DNA of 64,000 nt from Chloroflexota bacterium (GTDB lineage Bacteria > Chloroflexota > Anaerolineae > J102), in contig JAKOVD010000011.1 of NCBI GenBank assembly GCA_029782215.1, forward strand, positions 1 to 64,000. The letters run 5' to 3'. The stretch's first letter is position 1, and every line of letters starts with the position of its first letter. The notes beneath the pieces are model-generated. The model saw nothing but the letters and a program-made list of their open reading frames with translations, had not been told where the DNA came from and did not search any database. Positions 9,001-16,978 of this stretch are shown piece by piece. The translations under genes were made by a program, and so were the position numbers.

Positions 9001-10305
9001 GCCGCCACGACCGACCTGAGCGGCGGGCTGATCTACACGCCCGGCTGCCAAAGCGGGCTGAACCTGCCGCCCACCAACACCCGCTCCAGCCCCTACGACC
9101 TGCCGGAAGCCTTTGCCGGCAAGCTGGCGAACTATGTGGGCAACACCGGCTACGGTTGGGGCTTCAGGAACGGCGTCGCCTTCTCCGAGCGTCTGATGGA
9201 GCTCTACACCGAGGAGCTGCGCAGCGACCGCGAGGTAAGCGTGGGACAGGCCCTGGTGCGGGCCAAAGCGCGCTATGTGCGGGAGAGCGCCAGCCTGGGC
9301 AGCGTCGACGAGAAGGTGCTGCAGGAGCTGACCCTCTACGGGCTGCCGATGTACCGCCTCCACACCGGGGCGGCGCCAGCGCTCGCTGGCGATCCCTTCC
9401 CCAGCGTCCACGCCGACGTCGCGCTGCCCGGGGGGCTGGCGCTTGCCGCCGGCGAGGTCGTCACCGGCGCCGTCTCGATCAACCTGGCCAAGGCCCTCGG
9501 CGAAGCCTACGAGGAACGGGTCACGGCCACCGGTTCGTACTTCGCGCTCGACGGGCACGCCGGAGGCAGCGTCGACCAGCCGCTGCAGCCGGTCTACTTC
9601 ACCCCCGTCGACACGCCCCATGCCCAGGCTCGCGGCGTGCTCTTCCTGGGGGGCTCTTATGCCACCCGGCCTGCCTTCGACCCGGTCATGTTCACACCCA
9701 CCAACGAATATGCGCCGGCGGTTCCCGAGGCTGCGCCCGACCCGGCGGGCGGGTGGCAGCCGGCCGTTCCTGTGGCGCTGCAGGCCGCCAGCTCAGGGGC
9801 CGATCTCGTGGCGCGGATGGGGCAGTTTGCGCCGCAAACCGGCCAACAGCGGCTCTATGACGCGCTCAAAGCAGAGGTTCTCTACGGCGACTCCCCCGAC
9901 CGCCTGCCTCCCGAGATCCATCTCGTCGACGCCGCCAGCGGGCCTGACACGCCGGACCCTGGCGCGCCAGACGCTGTCGCGACAGATCCTGTCGCCATCA
10001 CCTTCAAGGTGGGCGCCGGCGACGCCTCGGGCATCAGCCGCGTCGTCATCACCTATGACCCGGCCGATGGCGAGGACCACGGTCGCTGGCAGAGCTTCGA
10101 TCTGCTGGAGGACCAGGCGGCCGGCGTGTGGAAGGGCGTGATGATGCTGCCGCCCACCCTCCGCTACCTCGTCCAGGTCGTAGACGGCGCCGGCAACGTC
10201 ACGACCGCAGCCAACAAAGGGCACTACTACCGCCCGGCGCCGTCAACCGGCGGCAATTCCGGGCTAAAGATCTTCCTGCCTACGGTGCTCAGAGAACGGC
10301 CCTGA
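6079..10305 (+). CDS. Secreted gingipain-like (C25) cysteine peptidase with CARDB and four PPC domains
   Basis: A 1408-residue protein starting with GTG two bases after the preceding stop. A basic N-terminus and a membrane segment (about residues 36-56, ending VQARA) form a long signal sequence. A CARDB-type domain (about 80-175) and four bacterial pre-peptidase C-terminal (PPC) domains follow, each opening with [DG]xxEPDN/EPNN and containing a DxDW core (about 200-670). A Thr/Pro linker leads to a C25-type domain (about 703-1110). Its catalytic pair is visible as GHAS (His953) and TPGCQSG (Cys990), and VLVGDDRLLPFRR is the usual C25 strand. Ig-like modules follow, and the protein ends IFLPTVLRERP. 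It is the last gene of the operon. C25 family members are secreted endopeptidases, but the specificity of this one is unknown. Confidence 0.83.
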   Translation: MTPSPATASATAPDRSGRPPGSTQVRAHPLLVRTPRRGAGLALAGAALVLLAAVATLAALPVQARATAPAGTGSLAPRTCADLVISSISVTPEQPAAGEAVEIRVTARNQGDAAANGVRVSLYVDPAVEPPTAGTPPTAELTYGLLLPPGAAVNLTRRQVFASAGDHVIYALVAPLDGAAECDAANNLAGPASLRVYETPDAYEPDNTCAVARVAAVDGEPQQRSLSPQTDVDWVAFPVTSGATYHVQAEPVGSDADLALALYSDCNRLTLNAGSEFTFTAWVSGFVYVNISPARSGLGPKTAYRLRITADEACSGDFEPNNTCTLAGDIAPGMPQTHSFCRQNDQDWTRLEVDAGASYRVTATGANAASRPLLSLYLGCGQHGSLSDDSTIEFTAPARGAVYLQAESLDPEAYGKATAYTLAVERLADGCERDAFEPDDDSGSAHALAPDQALTTHTFCPAGDQDWTSFPASAGVHYTIETLNLGADSDTVLCLYAPDATTPIRCDDDSGAGKGSRITWLAGASEVYRLRVTHASPTAAGEGTRYDLRLATTPCQGDVYEPNNSQETAAALTAGAPTATQNVCPAGDEDWTVFSAEAGPYVLETTGLGPEADTVLEVYDQAGRLLALNDDFDGSGASRVALSFPSAGSYYARVRPHRTEAVGAGTEYVLQLLAGTPSTTPTPSPTPAPTATPSPGEPSSPVRTMVLVNRAQVARLYGEAQAGQLMAKLDELAANDLVQGEVLNLDASPAVRDAYAAWNQRPTLVESANQAAAAIRALAMTYLGQHPGVEFMVLVGDDRLLPFRRLPDHSPQQPSERSYASQVDPDHPTGAAIEADTFLSDDYYADRKPALVLDHELYVPEIAAGRLVETPAGIIAFIDRFLAAPVTPAGRILVTGYDFLEDSAGDVCRTWQEGVGEQQTDCQLIGSDWTVEDLRDRQVRADPPFKVQSINGHASHRAEGTPAEGIAVSAVEVGAATTDLSGGLIYTPGCQSGLNLPPTNTRSSPYDLPEAFAGKLANYVGNTGYGWGFRNGVAFSERLMELYTEELRSDREVSVGQALVRAKARYVRESASLGSVDEKVLQELTLYGLPMYRLHTGAAPALAGDPFPSVHADVALPGGLALAAGEVVTGAVSINLAKALGEAYEERVTATGSYFALDGHAGGSVDQPLQPVYFTPVDTPHAQARGVLFLGGSYATRPAFDPVMFTPTNEYAPAVPEAAPDPAGGWQPAVPVALQAASSGADLVARMGQFAPQTGQQRLYDALKAEVLYGDSPDRLPPEIHLVDAASGPDTPDPGAPDAVATDPVAITFKVGAGDASGISRVVITYDPADGEDHGRWQSFDLLEDQAAGVWKGVMMLPPTLRYLVQVVDGAGNVTTAANKGHYYRPAPSTGGNSGLKIFLPTVLRERP

Positions 10306-10329
10306 CCCGGTCACAGGGTGAACGGGCCG
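10297..10329. terminator. Nested hairpin between convergent peptidase genes
   Basis: CGGCCC at 10297-10302 pairs with GGGCCG at 10324-10329, and inside it ACCC at 10305-10308 pairs with GGGT at 10316-10319. It overlaps the end of the rightward gene and ends 12 bases before the end of the leftward gene. There is no T-tract, so a bidirectional terminator role is only probable from position. Confidence 0.35.
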
Positions 10330-10341
10330 GTCGCTCGCACC

Positions 10342-13300
10342 TCAGCGCAGCAGCGTGGGCAACCAGGCGTCATAGCCGTTCCTCACCGTGATGGCCAGCG
10401 GCCGGGCGGCGGTGAAGTCGTTGTCCTGAGCATAGACGACGATGCGGTAGGCTCCCGGCTCGGTGAAACCTGCGTGGGAGGCGGAATAGGTCGTATCGTG
10501 GGTTGGCGTCAGCACCACCGTGGGCACCACCTCCTGCACGAGCGAGTCGCTGGCCTCCGGCGGGCGGTAGGAGGGCGGATAGATCGCCGCCCAAACCTTA
10601 TCGATGTGATGGTCATCGCGCACGTCGGCGCTGATGACGCCGGCGCCATCGGTGACGGTGACCGTGCCCGACGCCGAGAAGATGTAGGGCGGCCAGTTGC
10701 CGTCGAAGGAGCCGGGAATGCCAAATCCGCGCTCGCCTGCCCGCGCGAAATCCTCTTGTTGGTTGGCCACGCCGTTGCCGTCGGCATCCAGCCAGGGTCG
10801 CTGCGTGGGATGCTCCACGTTGACCGCATAGGTGGCCTGGCGGAAGCTTGCGGCCAGCGTGTTCCCCTCTGCCAGGGCCGCCACGAGGCTGTCCGTGAAG
10901 ACGGCGCCATCAACTGACGCCCAGGCCAGGCTCCTGACATCCGTGGAGCTCAGGACGACCCTTCCCGCCTTGGCAACGGTGCCGCCGCTGGGGGCAATGA
11001 AGCTGCCGGAATGGCACGACTCGATGATGACGTTGACCTTGAGACCAGGGTAGGTGGCTTCCAGTACGCTCAGCCAGGCATCCAGGTCCGCTGGCTCCAG
11101 GCGCTGGCCGTTGACCTCGTCGAGATAGAAGCGGTCCACACCGCCGTGATCCACCAGGAAGATGGTCAGCGGCCTGTCCGGCCCCACCTTGCCGGCCGCC
11201 CACGTCAGCAGCGCCGCCTGCAGATTGGCGCGCGTGGGCGGGGCATCAAAGCCGTCTGCCTTCTCGTCGCTCGTCAGATAGAAGATGCGATCGTCTCCGT
11301 AGTCGTGGTCGCGGAACAGACGGTAGACGCTGTCAGCGGCGCTGCCGATATTCCTCTGCACGAAGTCCGCTGCCCGCAGGCGCCCGGCGACCAGGATTAA
11401 GGCCCCCGGCTGCCCCTGGCCAGGCGCCGACACCGTCAGGTCATAGGTGACCTCGGCGCCGGCGGCGGCGGGGTCCTGGTTGAGCAGCTTGACAAAGAGG
11501 GGGCCATCGGCCGGGGCGGTGAACGACACCCGGATGTCAGCCGTGAACGTCTCGCCCTGGTGGGCCACAGGTGCACCGTCGCATTGGCCGTACATCTCCA
11601 TCGCGAGGTCCGCCGGGGAACCGGCCGGCACCATGGCCTCAACCACATACTCCACCCCGGCTTTGGCCTCGAAGCGCACCCAATCCACATCGGCCTGGTG
11701 GTCGAAGGTGTGGTGCTGGCTGGCGCCGTTGGGCGCGATTCCCTGCGCCTGCCAGCACTGGTCGTCAGGCTCGTAGGGGTCGGCGGCGATAGGATTGGGC
11801 GTCACGTTGAGCGTAGGCGTCACCGTCGGTGTGGGGGTGGCGGTGCCCGTCGGGGTGGGCGTGGGGGTGGGTGTGGGCGGTGGGCCGCTGCTCAGGTAAT
11901 CGAGGATGATCAATCCCGCGTACTCATCGACCACAAAGGCGCGCTTGCCATCCATGACCAGCTTGCGGGCATAACCGGGGGTGTCATAGAACGCCCATTC
12001 CCGCGGATTGGCCGGATCAGCCACATTGATCACCCGCAGGCCGTCGTCGCGGTCGGCCACGTAGGCGAAGTCGCCCATCACGACCACGTCCGCCGCCTTG
12101 AAGGCCGTGTCGTAGAAGCCGACCTTTGACGGCGCCGCCGGGTTGGAGACGTCGAGCACCCGCAGGCCGCTGTCGCCATCGGCCACGTAGGCGTAGGCGC
12201 CCGCGACCTGCACGCCCAGGGCAAGGCCAGGTGTATCGAAGAACCCCACCTCAACCGGGTGGAGCGGGTCGGCCACGTCGATGATGCGCAGCCCGGTCGT
12301 CCCGTCGGCCACGTAGGCGTAGTGACCGGCCACGGCAAGGCCAACCGCGTCACCCGGCGTGTCCACCGCCCCCACGATGGCAGGCGACGCCGGGTTGGAA
12401 ATGTCGAGCACCCGCAGTCCCGCGGTCCCGGCGGCGAGGTAGGCATAGCTGCCTGCAAGCACAAGCGCCTCCGCTTCGCCGGGTGTGGTCAGGTTGGTGA
12501 GCAAGGCCGGCGCGGCGGGATCGGACACATCGAGCACCTGCACGCCGCCGTCCCACTCGGCGACGTAGGCGTACTTCCCGGCCACCGCCACATTCCAGGC
12601 CTTTGCAGGCGTGGCATAACCGCCGATTTCGACGGGCCGCGCCGGGTCGCTCAGGTCGAGAATCCGCAGACCGGCGACGCCGGCGGCGAAGTAGCCTTTT
12701 TGGTCCGCAACAGCCATGCCCCAGCCGTAACCGGTGGTGGCAAACATGCTGGTTTGGGCAGGCTTTGCCGGGTCGGTGACGTCGAACAGGCGCACGCCCA
12801 GGTAGTAGTCGGCCACCAGGACGCGGCTGCCCGCTGCCGCCACGCCAAAGGGGTAGTTGGGGAGGTCCGAAGTCCCGATCTCCTTCGGCGCGGCAGGATT
12901 CGCAACATCGATCACCCGCAAAGCCCCAACATCATCCGTCAGATAGGCCGTGGTCCCCACCACCGCCACACCCCTCGCCGCTTCCTCGGTCGGGAAGACG
13001 CCGACTTCGACCGGCGTGTCCGGGTTCGAGACGTCGATAAGGCGCAGGCCGCTCCAGGCATCGGCGACGTAGGCGATGTTCCCCACCACCGCCACGGCCA
13101 GGGCGTCATCAGGTAGATCCAAGACGCCACGGGTCGCGGGCTCGGCTGGGTTCGAGACATCGATCACGCGCAGCCCCGCCTCGCGGTCCGCCACATAGAC
13201 AAGGCTGCCGGCTGCGGCCACATCCAGGGCCCAGCCCGGCGTGTCATAGAAACCCACCTCCACCGGCGTCGCCGGGTTCGCGACGTCGATCACGCGCAGG

Positions 13301-13788
13301 CCCGCCTCCCGGTCCGCCACATAGACGTAGCTGCCGGCCGCGGCGACGGCGCGGGCAGAGCCAGGCGTGTCATACACGCCCTTCGTCACCGGCGCCGCCG
13401 GATTCGACACGTCGACCACGGCCATGCCGCTGGCGCCGGTGGCAAGGTAGGCGTAGTTCCCCTGCACGGCCTCATCCTGCACGTAGTTGCGGAATGTCTC
13501 CGTCTCGCCGACGAGAACGGGATGATTGGGATCGGTGATGTCCTCGATCTGCATCCGTGTGCCGACGCTGACATAGGCCTTATTGTCCTGCAGCGTCAGA
13601 GCCGCCACCGCCCCACCGATCTGGCCCACCAGCTCCACATCCCGGCACACGCCGGGAGGACAGGCCGGCAGGTGTCCGCCTGCGGCCCGGGCAGCCATGC
13701 CCCTGGGCATGAACACCGTCGCCAGAACGGCTGCCAGGACAATCAGGCTCAGCGACAACACGAAATTGTGGGACGCTCGCGGCTTCAT
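10342..13788 (-). CDS. Secreted LVIVD double propeller fused to a PPC domain and a legumain/caspase-like (C13) peptidase
   Basis: A 1148-residue protein with GGAGGT seven bases before the ATG and a signal peptide at residues 1-35. Residues about 45-640 hold fourteen LVIVD-type repeats of about 43 residues (pattern YVADxxxGLRVxDVSNPAxPxxVG), the right number for two seven-bladed propellers. A Thr/Pro linker follows. Residues about 665-780 form a PPC domain (YEPDDQC, DVDWVRF). Residues about 785-1000 form a C13/caspase-like domain with VDHGG (His881) and IIESCHSGSF (Cys925). The end reads AWLPTLLR. The gene faces the C25 peptidase gene head-on, with 36 bases between the stops, and shares its PPC and tail modules. 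It is probably a surface or secreted peptidase whose propellers bind a partner. Confidence 0.83.
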   Translation of the reverse strand: MKPRASHNFVLSLSLIVLAAVLATVFMPRGMAARAAGGHLPACPPGVCRDVELVGQIGGAVAALTLQDNKAYVSVGTRMQIEDITDPNHPVLVGETETFRNYVQDEAVQGNYAYLATGASGMAVVDVSNPAAPVTKGVYDTPGSARAVAAAGSYVYVADREAGLRVIDVANPATPVEVGFYDTPGWALDVAAAGSLVYVADREAGLRVIDVSNPAEPATRGVLDLPDDALAVAVVGNIAYVADAWSGLRLIDVSNPDTPVEVGVFPTEEAARGVAVVGTTAYLTDDVGALRVIDVANPAAPKEIGTSDLPNYPFGVAAAGSRVLVADYYLGVRLFDVTDPAKPAQTSMFATTGYGWGMAVADQKGYFAAGVAGLRILDLSDPARPVEIGGYATPAKAWNVAVAGKYAYVAEWDGGVQVLDVSDPAAPALLTNLTTPGEAEALVLAGSYAYLAAGTAGLRVLDISNPASPAIVGAVDTPGDAVGLAVAGHYAYVADGTTGLRIIDVADPLHPVEVGFFDTPGLALGVQVAGAYAYVADGDSGLRVLDVSNPAAPSKVGFYDTAFKAADVVVMGDFAYVADRDDGLRVINVADPANPREWAFYDTPGYARKLVMDGKRAFVVDEYAGLIILDYLSSGPPPTPTPTPTPTGTATPTPTVTPTLNVTPNPIAADPYEPDDQCWQAQGIAPNGASQHHTFDHQADVDWVRFEAKAGVEYVVEAMVPAGSPADLAMEMYGQCDGAPVAHQGETFTADIRVSFTAPADGPLFVKLLNQDPAAAGAEVTYDLTVSAPGQGQPGALILVAGRLRAADFVQRNIGSAADSVYRLFRDHDYGDDRIFYLTSDEKADGFDAPPTRANLQAALLTWAAGKVGPDRPLTIFLVDHGGVDRFYLDEVNGQRLEPADLDAWLSVLEATYPGLKVNVIIESCHSGSFIAPSGGTVAKAGRVVLSSTDVRSLAWASVDGAVFTDSLVAALAEGNTLAASFRQATYAVNVEHPTQRPWLDADGNGVANQQEDFARAGERGFGIPGSFDGNWPPYIFSASGTVTVTDGAGVISADVRDDHHIDKVWAAIYPPSYRPPEASDSLVQEVVPTVVLTPTHDTTYSASHAGFTEPGAYRIVVYAQDNDFTAARPLAITVRNGYDAWLPTLLR
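11880..13640 (-). repeat. Fourteen tandem ~129-bp coding repeats (LVIVD blades)
   Basis: The DNA repeats in step with the ~43-residue LVIVD units. Blades 3 and 4 (about 13150-13340) are the most alike, both encoding YVADREAGLRVIDV. Most other blades have diverged. These are protein repeats, not a CRISPR array, since the frame and a protein motif persist through every unit. Confidence 0.75.
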
Positions 13789-14164
13789 CAGGCAGACCTC
13801 CGGGACAGGCGCCCCTGTGACGGCGCATGGATGGCTCGGTCTGCCGGGTCGCGGAGGCGTACACGCAACATCCCCCTGCTGCCAGGAAGAGATGGAGGGC
13901 GCGAACCTAGGGACTGCGGGCGAGAACAGTCATTCATGGTCTGGGGGCGAGCAGACACGTGAACAATGAGTTGATCAAAGTATATGTATGGCCCGCCCGC
14001 CGTGCAACTGGACAGGGCCTCCAGACGCATGCCCTGCGATGACTCACAGAGAATGAGAACGGTGCGGCCGGCTTCCGGCAGCCTTGTACAGTCTAGCCGA
14101 GTGTGGAGATGCTGTCGTCTGCCAGGTGGTCAGACTTCGCTATGCCAGGTGGCCGAACCTCTCC
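13789..14164. other. Intergenic region upstream of the C13 peptidase gene
   Basis: This 376-base gap holds the leftward ribosome site (GGAGGT, 13796-13801) and an A+T-rich patch at about 13960-13990 that includes TTGATCAA, where a leftward promoter could lie, but I cannot place convincing -35/-10 boxes. On the other side it must hold the end of the kinase operon. There is only a short GCCGG/CCGGC hairpin at 14067-14079 and a duplicated TGCCAGGTGG at about 14120 and 14143. I see no gene. Confidence 0.4.
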
Positions 14165-16978
14165 TCACGGCCCCCAAGCCAGGCGCTCGCGGTCCCAGTC
14201 GGAGACGGGAACATCCACGAGCCGCCGCGGATTGGAGCCGTCCGCGCCCATGACCCAGATACTCCAGCGTCCTTCCCGGTCGGAGAGAAAGGCGATATGG
14301 CTGCCATCCGGCGCAAAGGTGGCGTTGGCGTCCTGGCTGGGGCTGTTAGTGAGATTGCGCGGCTCGCCGCCACTGGCCGGGACGGTGTAGACATCCCAGT
14401 TGCCGCTGGCCTGCGACGTGTACAGGACCAGGTTGCCGGACGTGTCGGTGCTGCGGTCGTCCAGGCGCTGGGTGATCTGGATGGGGTTGCCGCTGCCGTT
14501 GCTCTCCAGCGTCCAGATGCCGCAGCGGCTGCCGCTCCCAAATCCATAGTCACAGCCGCTGTAGGCAATGCGCCAGTTCTGCAGCCAGGTGGGGTATTGG
14601 CCCAGGATCGGCTGGCCGTTGACCAGGAGCGGGGCAGCGTCCTCAGCCGTGTTGGCATTCCACTGGATGTAGATGCGGTCTTTGCCATCGCCCTGGAGCG
14701 AGGAATGGAACACGATGCTCTCGCCCGATGGCGACCAGGAGGGATAGCTGTCCTCAGGATGCATGCTGACCGCCCGGGCCTGACTGCCGTCGAGGTTGGC
14801 GGCGAAGATGTTGTCACGCCCGCCGCCCACGCCGTTGAAGAGGACGCGGCCGTCGCCGCGGAGGTCGGGCTGGGCGGCATTGGCCGCCACGTTCCAGGTG
14901 GAGCCCGTGGCGGCGTCGACGGCCATGACCCGGGCGTTGCCCCCCGTCCCGCCGGTGAAGACGATGTGCCCCTGCAGCGCCGCCGCCAGCGCCGTAGGCT
15001 GCGCCGCCGTCTCTGGCTTGGGGGTGGCCGTGGCGGCGCTCCCTGCCGCCGTTCCCGCAGGCGCAGGTCCCGCCGCCGGCGGCGATCCCGCTTCAAGGTT
15101 GTCGAGGTAGATGGCGCCCGAAACCGGCTTGTCGGCGACGGCATCCAACACCAGCCCGTAGAGCTTGATCGGATAGTCGAGCTTGCCGTTGTCGGGGCCG
15201 CTGATGTGCCCCTGCGGCCAGGGGGCCGCCGTATCCAGCGCCAGCGTCATGGGCTGCCATTGGCCGTCATGCTGGACCTGGCCAAAGGTGAACTGTCTCA
15301 CCTCGCCGGCGCTGTCCTGAATCCAGGCGTTGAGGAAGTGCCCGGAGCCGTCGCCGTAGACCTGCATGGTCAGGGCGCCAGGTTGGCCGCCGATGCTGGC
15401 GGCCGGCATCCGGCGGAACACCACGTAGTTGTTCTCGACCGCGGGCATGTCATAGGCCAGCTTGCCGGCGTAGCTGCCCGCAAAGACGCGCTCGCTGCTC
15501 TGGGTGAACGTTCCGTAGGGCTCGTTCCCGCGCCGCCACTCGCCGAAGTTCTCGAAATCGAGGACCATGCCGGCCTGGTTGGCAGCAGGCTGCGGTTGGG
15601 AGCTCGCAGCAGGCTTGGGTTGGGCTGCGGTTGCCTTGGGCGTGGCTTGGGGCGCGGGCGTGGCCGCCGGTGCGGCCGTGGTCTTGGGCGCAGCCGTGGA
15701 TGTGGGCGCCGAAGTGGCTGCGGGGGCAGCCGTCGGCGGCGCCGGGGTGGCTGTGGGGCTGGCAGGGCTTGTCGCCGCCACAGTCGCGGTTTCCTGCACC
15801 GTTGCCGCCGTCACCGTCACCGCAGACGGCGCCGACGTGGCGGCGGGCGCCGACGTGGCGGCGGGCGCCGGCGCGGCCGTGGGCAAGGGCGTGGGCGTGG
15901 CGGCGGCGGCCAGCGGGGCAGGCGTGACGGTGGGGGAAGCGCCGCCCCGGCCGGGGGACAGCATATAGGCAGCCGCCCCCAACATCCCGGCCAGCAGGAG
16001 GGCCAGGGCGATGATGCCTGCCAGCAGGCCGGAGCTGCCCTTCCGTTTGGGCGCCGCCCCACGGGAGGCGATGGGCGGTGTGGTGGGCGGCGTGGGCGGA
16101 CCTGCGGCCACCCCGGCCACAGCGCCAGCCACAGCGCCGGGCGCCGCCTGGGCGTGCAGGGCGTTGGCCATCTCCTGGCCGCTCTGGTAGCGCTCGGCAG
16201 GGGCCTTGGCCAGAGCCTTGGTCACCACCGCCGCCAGGCCCGGCGGCACGGCCGGATTGACCTGGCGAATCGGCGGCAGATCTTCGGAGATGTGCTGGTT
16301 GATGATGCCCCAGGGCGTGGAGGCCGTAAACGGCGGGCGGCCCGCCAGCATCTCATAGAGAACGACGCCCAGCGAGTAGAGGTCGGTGCGGTAGTCGATC
16401 TCCTCGCCGCGGCCCTGCTCCGGCGACATGTACTCGGGCGTGCCGATGGCGGTCAGGGTGCGGGTGAGCTTGGGTCCGGCGAAGGCCTTGGCCACACCCA
16501 GGTCTGTCAGCACCGGACGCCCATCGCGGGCAAAAAGGATATTGCTCGGCTTGACGTCACGGTGGATGATGCCGTGCCGGTGCGCAAAGTCGAGAGCCTG
16601 CGCGATCGGACCGACCACGGAGACCACGTAGTCCTGGTCCAACAGCCGGCCTTCCTTACTCGCCTTGACCATCACGTCGTGCAACGAACCGTTGGGGCAG
16701 TACTCCATCACCATATAGGTGTACTCGCCCTGCTGGCCGTAGTCATAGATGGTGACGATGTTGGGATGCTGGAGCCGCGCCGTCGCCAGCGCTTCCTGCT
16801 GGAAACGAGCCTGGAAGGTCTCATCGGCGGCATCCATGCCGTACAGCACCTTGACCGCCACCTCCCGCTGCAGCTTCTCATCGCGCGCAAGGTAGACGGT
16901 GGCCATGCCGCCGCGGCCCAACCGGCGCAGCAGATGGTAGCCGCCCAGCCAAATCCCGGTCAGCTTGTCGTCAGTCAT
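14165..16978 (-). CDS. Receptor Ser/Thr protein kinase with extracellular sugar-binding-like and TolB-like domains
   Basis: A 937-residue protein. The ATG at 16978 overlaps the end of the phosphatase gene by eight bases; an in-frame TTG upstream is less likely. The kinase domain (about residues 10-275) is complete: glycine loop GRGGMATVY, Lys43 in VAVK, HRDVKPSN (Asp141, Lys143, Asn146), DLG in place of DFG (Asp159), and GTPEYMSPEQ in the activation segment. One membrane helix lies near residues 310-335. Outside, after an Ala/Pro/Thr linker, a jelly-roll-like module (about 460-625, VLDFENFGEWRRG and IYLDNLEAG) resembles carbohydrate-binding modules. A TolB/PD40-type propeller follows (about 670-937, with repeated PSWSPSG and TFAPDGSHIAFLSD units). 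It is the last gene of the FHA operon and probably phosphorylates the encoded FHA partners. Confidence 0.88.
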   Translation of the reverse strand: MTDDKLTGIWLGGYHLLRRLGRGGMATVYLARDEKLQREVAVKVLYGMDAADETFQARFQQEALATARLQHPNIVTIYDYGQQGEYTYMVMEYCPNGSLHDVMVKASKEGRLLDQDYVVSVVGPIAQALDFAHRHGIIHRDVKPSNILFARDGRPVLTDLGVAKAFAGPKLTRTLTAIGTPEYMSPEQGRGEEIDYRTDLYSLGVVLYEMLAGRPPFTASTPWGIINQHISEDLPPIRQVNPAVPPGLAAVVTKALAKAPAERYQSGQEMANALHAQAAPGAVAGAVAGVAAGPPTPPTTPPIASRGAAPKRKGSSGLLAGIIALALLLAGMLGAAAYMLSPGRGGASPTVTPAPLAAAATPTPLPTAAPAPAATSAPAATSAPSAVTVTAATVQETATVAATSPASPTATPAPPTAAPAATSAPTSTAAPKTTAAPAATPAPQATPKATAAQPKPAASSQPQPAANQAGMVLDFENFGEWRRGNEPYGTFTQSSERVFAGSYAGKLAYDMPAVENNYVVFRRMPAASIGGQPGALTMQVYGDGSGHFLNAWIQDSAGEVRQFTFGQVQHDGQWQPMTLALDTAAPWPQGHISGPDNGKLDYPIKLYGLVLDAVADKPVSGAIYLDNLEAGSPPAAGPAPAGTAAGSAATATPKPETAAQPTALAAALQGHIVFTGGTGGNARVMAVDAATGSTWNVAANAAQPDLRGDGRVLFNGVGGGRDNIFAANLDGSQARAVSMHPEDSYPSWSPSGESIVFHSSLQGDGKDRIYIQWNANTAEDAAPLLVNGQPILGQYPTWLQNWRIAYSGCDYGFGSGSRCGIWTLESNGSGNPIQITQRLDDRSTDTSGNLVLYTSQASGNWDVYTVPASGGEPRNLTNSPSQDANATFAPDGSHIAFLSDREGRWSIWVMGADGSNPRRLVDVPVSDWDRERLAWGP

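Noticed and set aside
6862..9621. A 919-codon minus-strand open frame opposite the C25 peptidase gene
   Set aside because: It is a shadow of the well-supported plus-strand gene with its PPC and C25 motifs, and it has no ribosome site or known domain.
10342..10380. C-terminal LPTLL as an LPxTG-type sortase signal
   Set aside because: There is no Gly after the fourth residue, no following hydrophobic helix and no basic end, and the motif lies at the very terminus.
11880..13640. Regular repeats of about 129 bases that could suggest a repeat array or CRISPR
   Set aside because: The units keep a reading frame and a protein motif throughout, have no spacers, and correspond to propeller blades.
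14165..16978. DLG in place of DFG as a sign of a pseudokinase
   Set aside because: Glycine loop, Lys43, Asp141, Asn146 and Asp159 are all present, and DLG occurs in active bacterial kinases.
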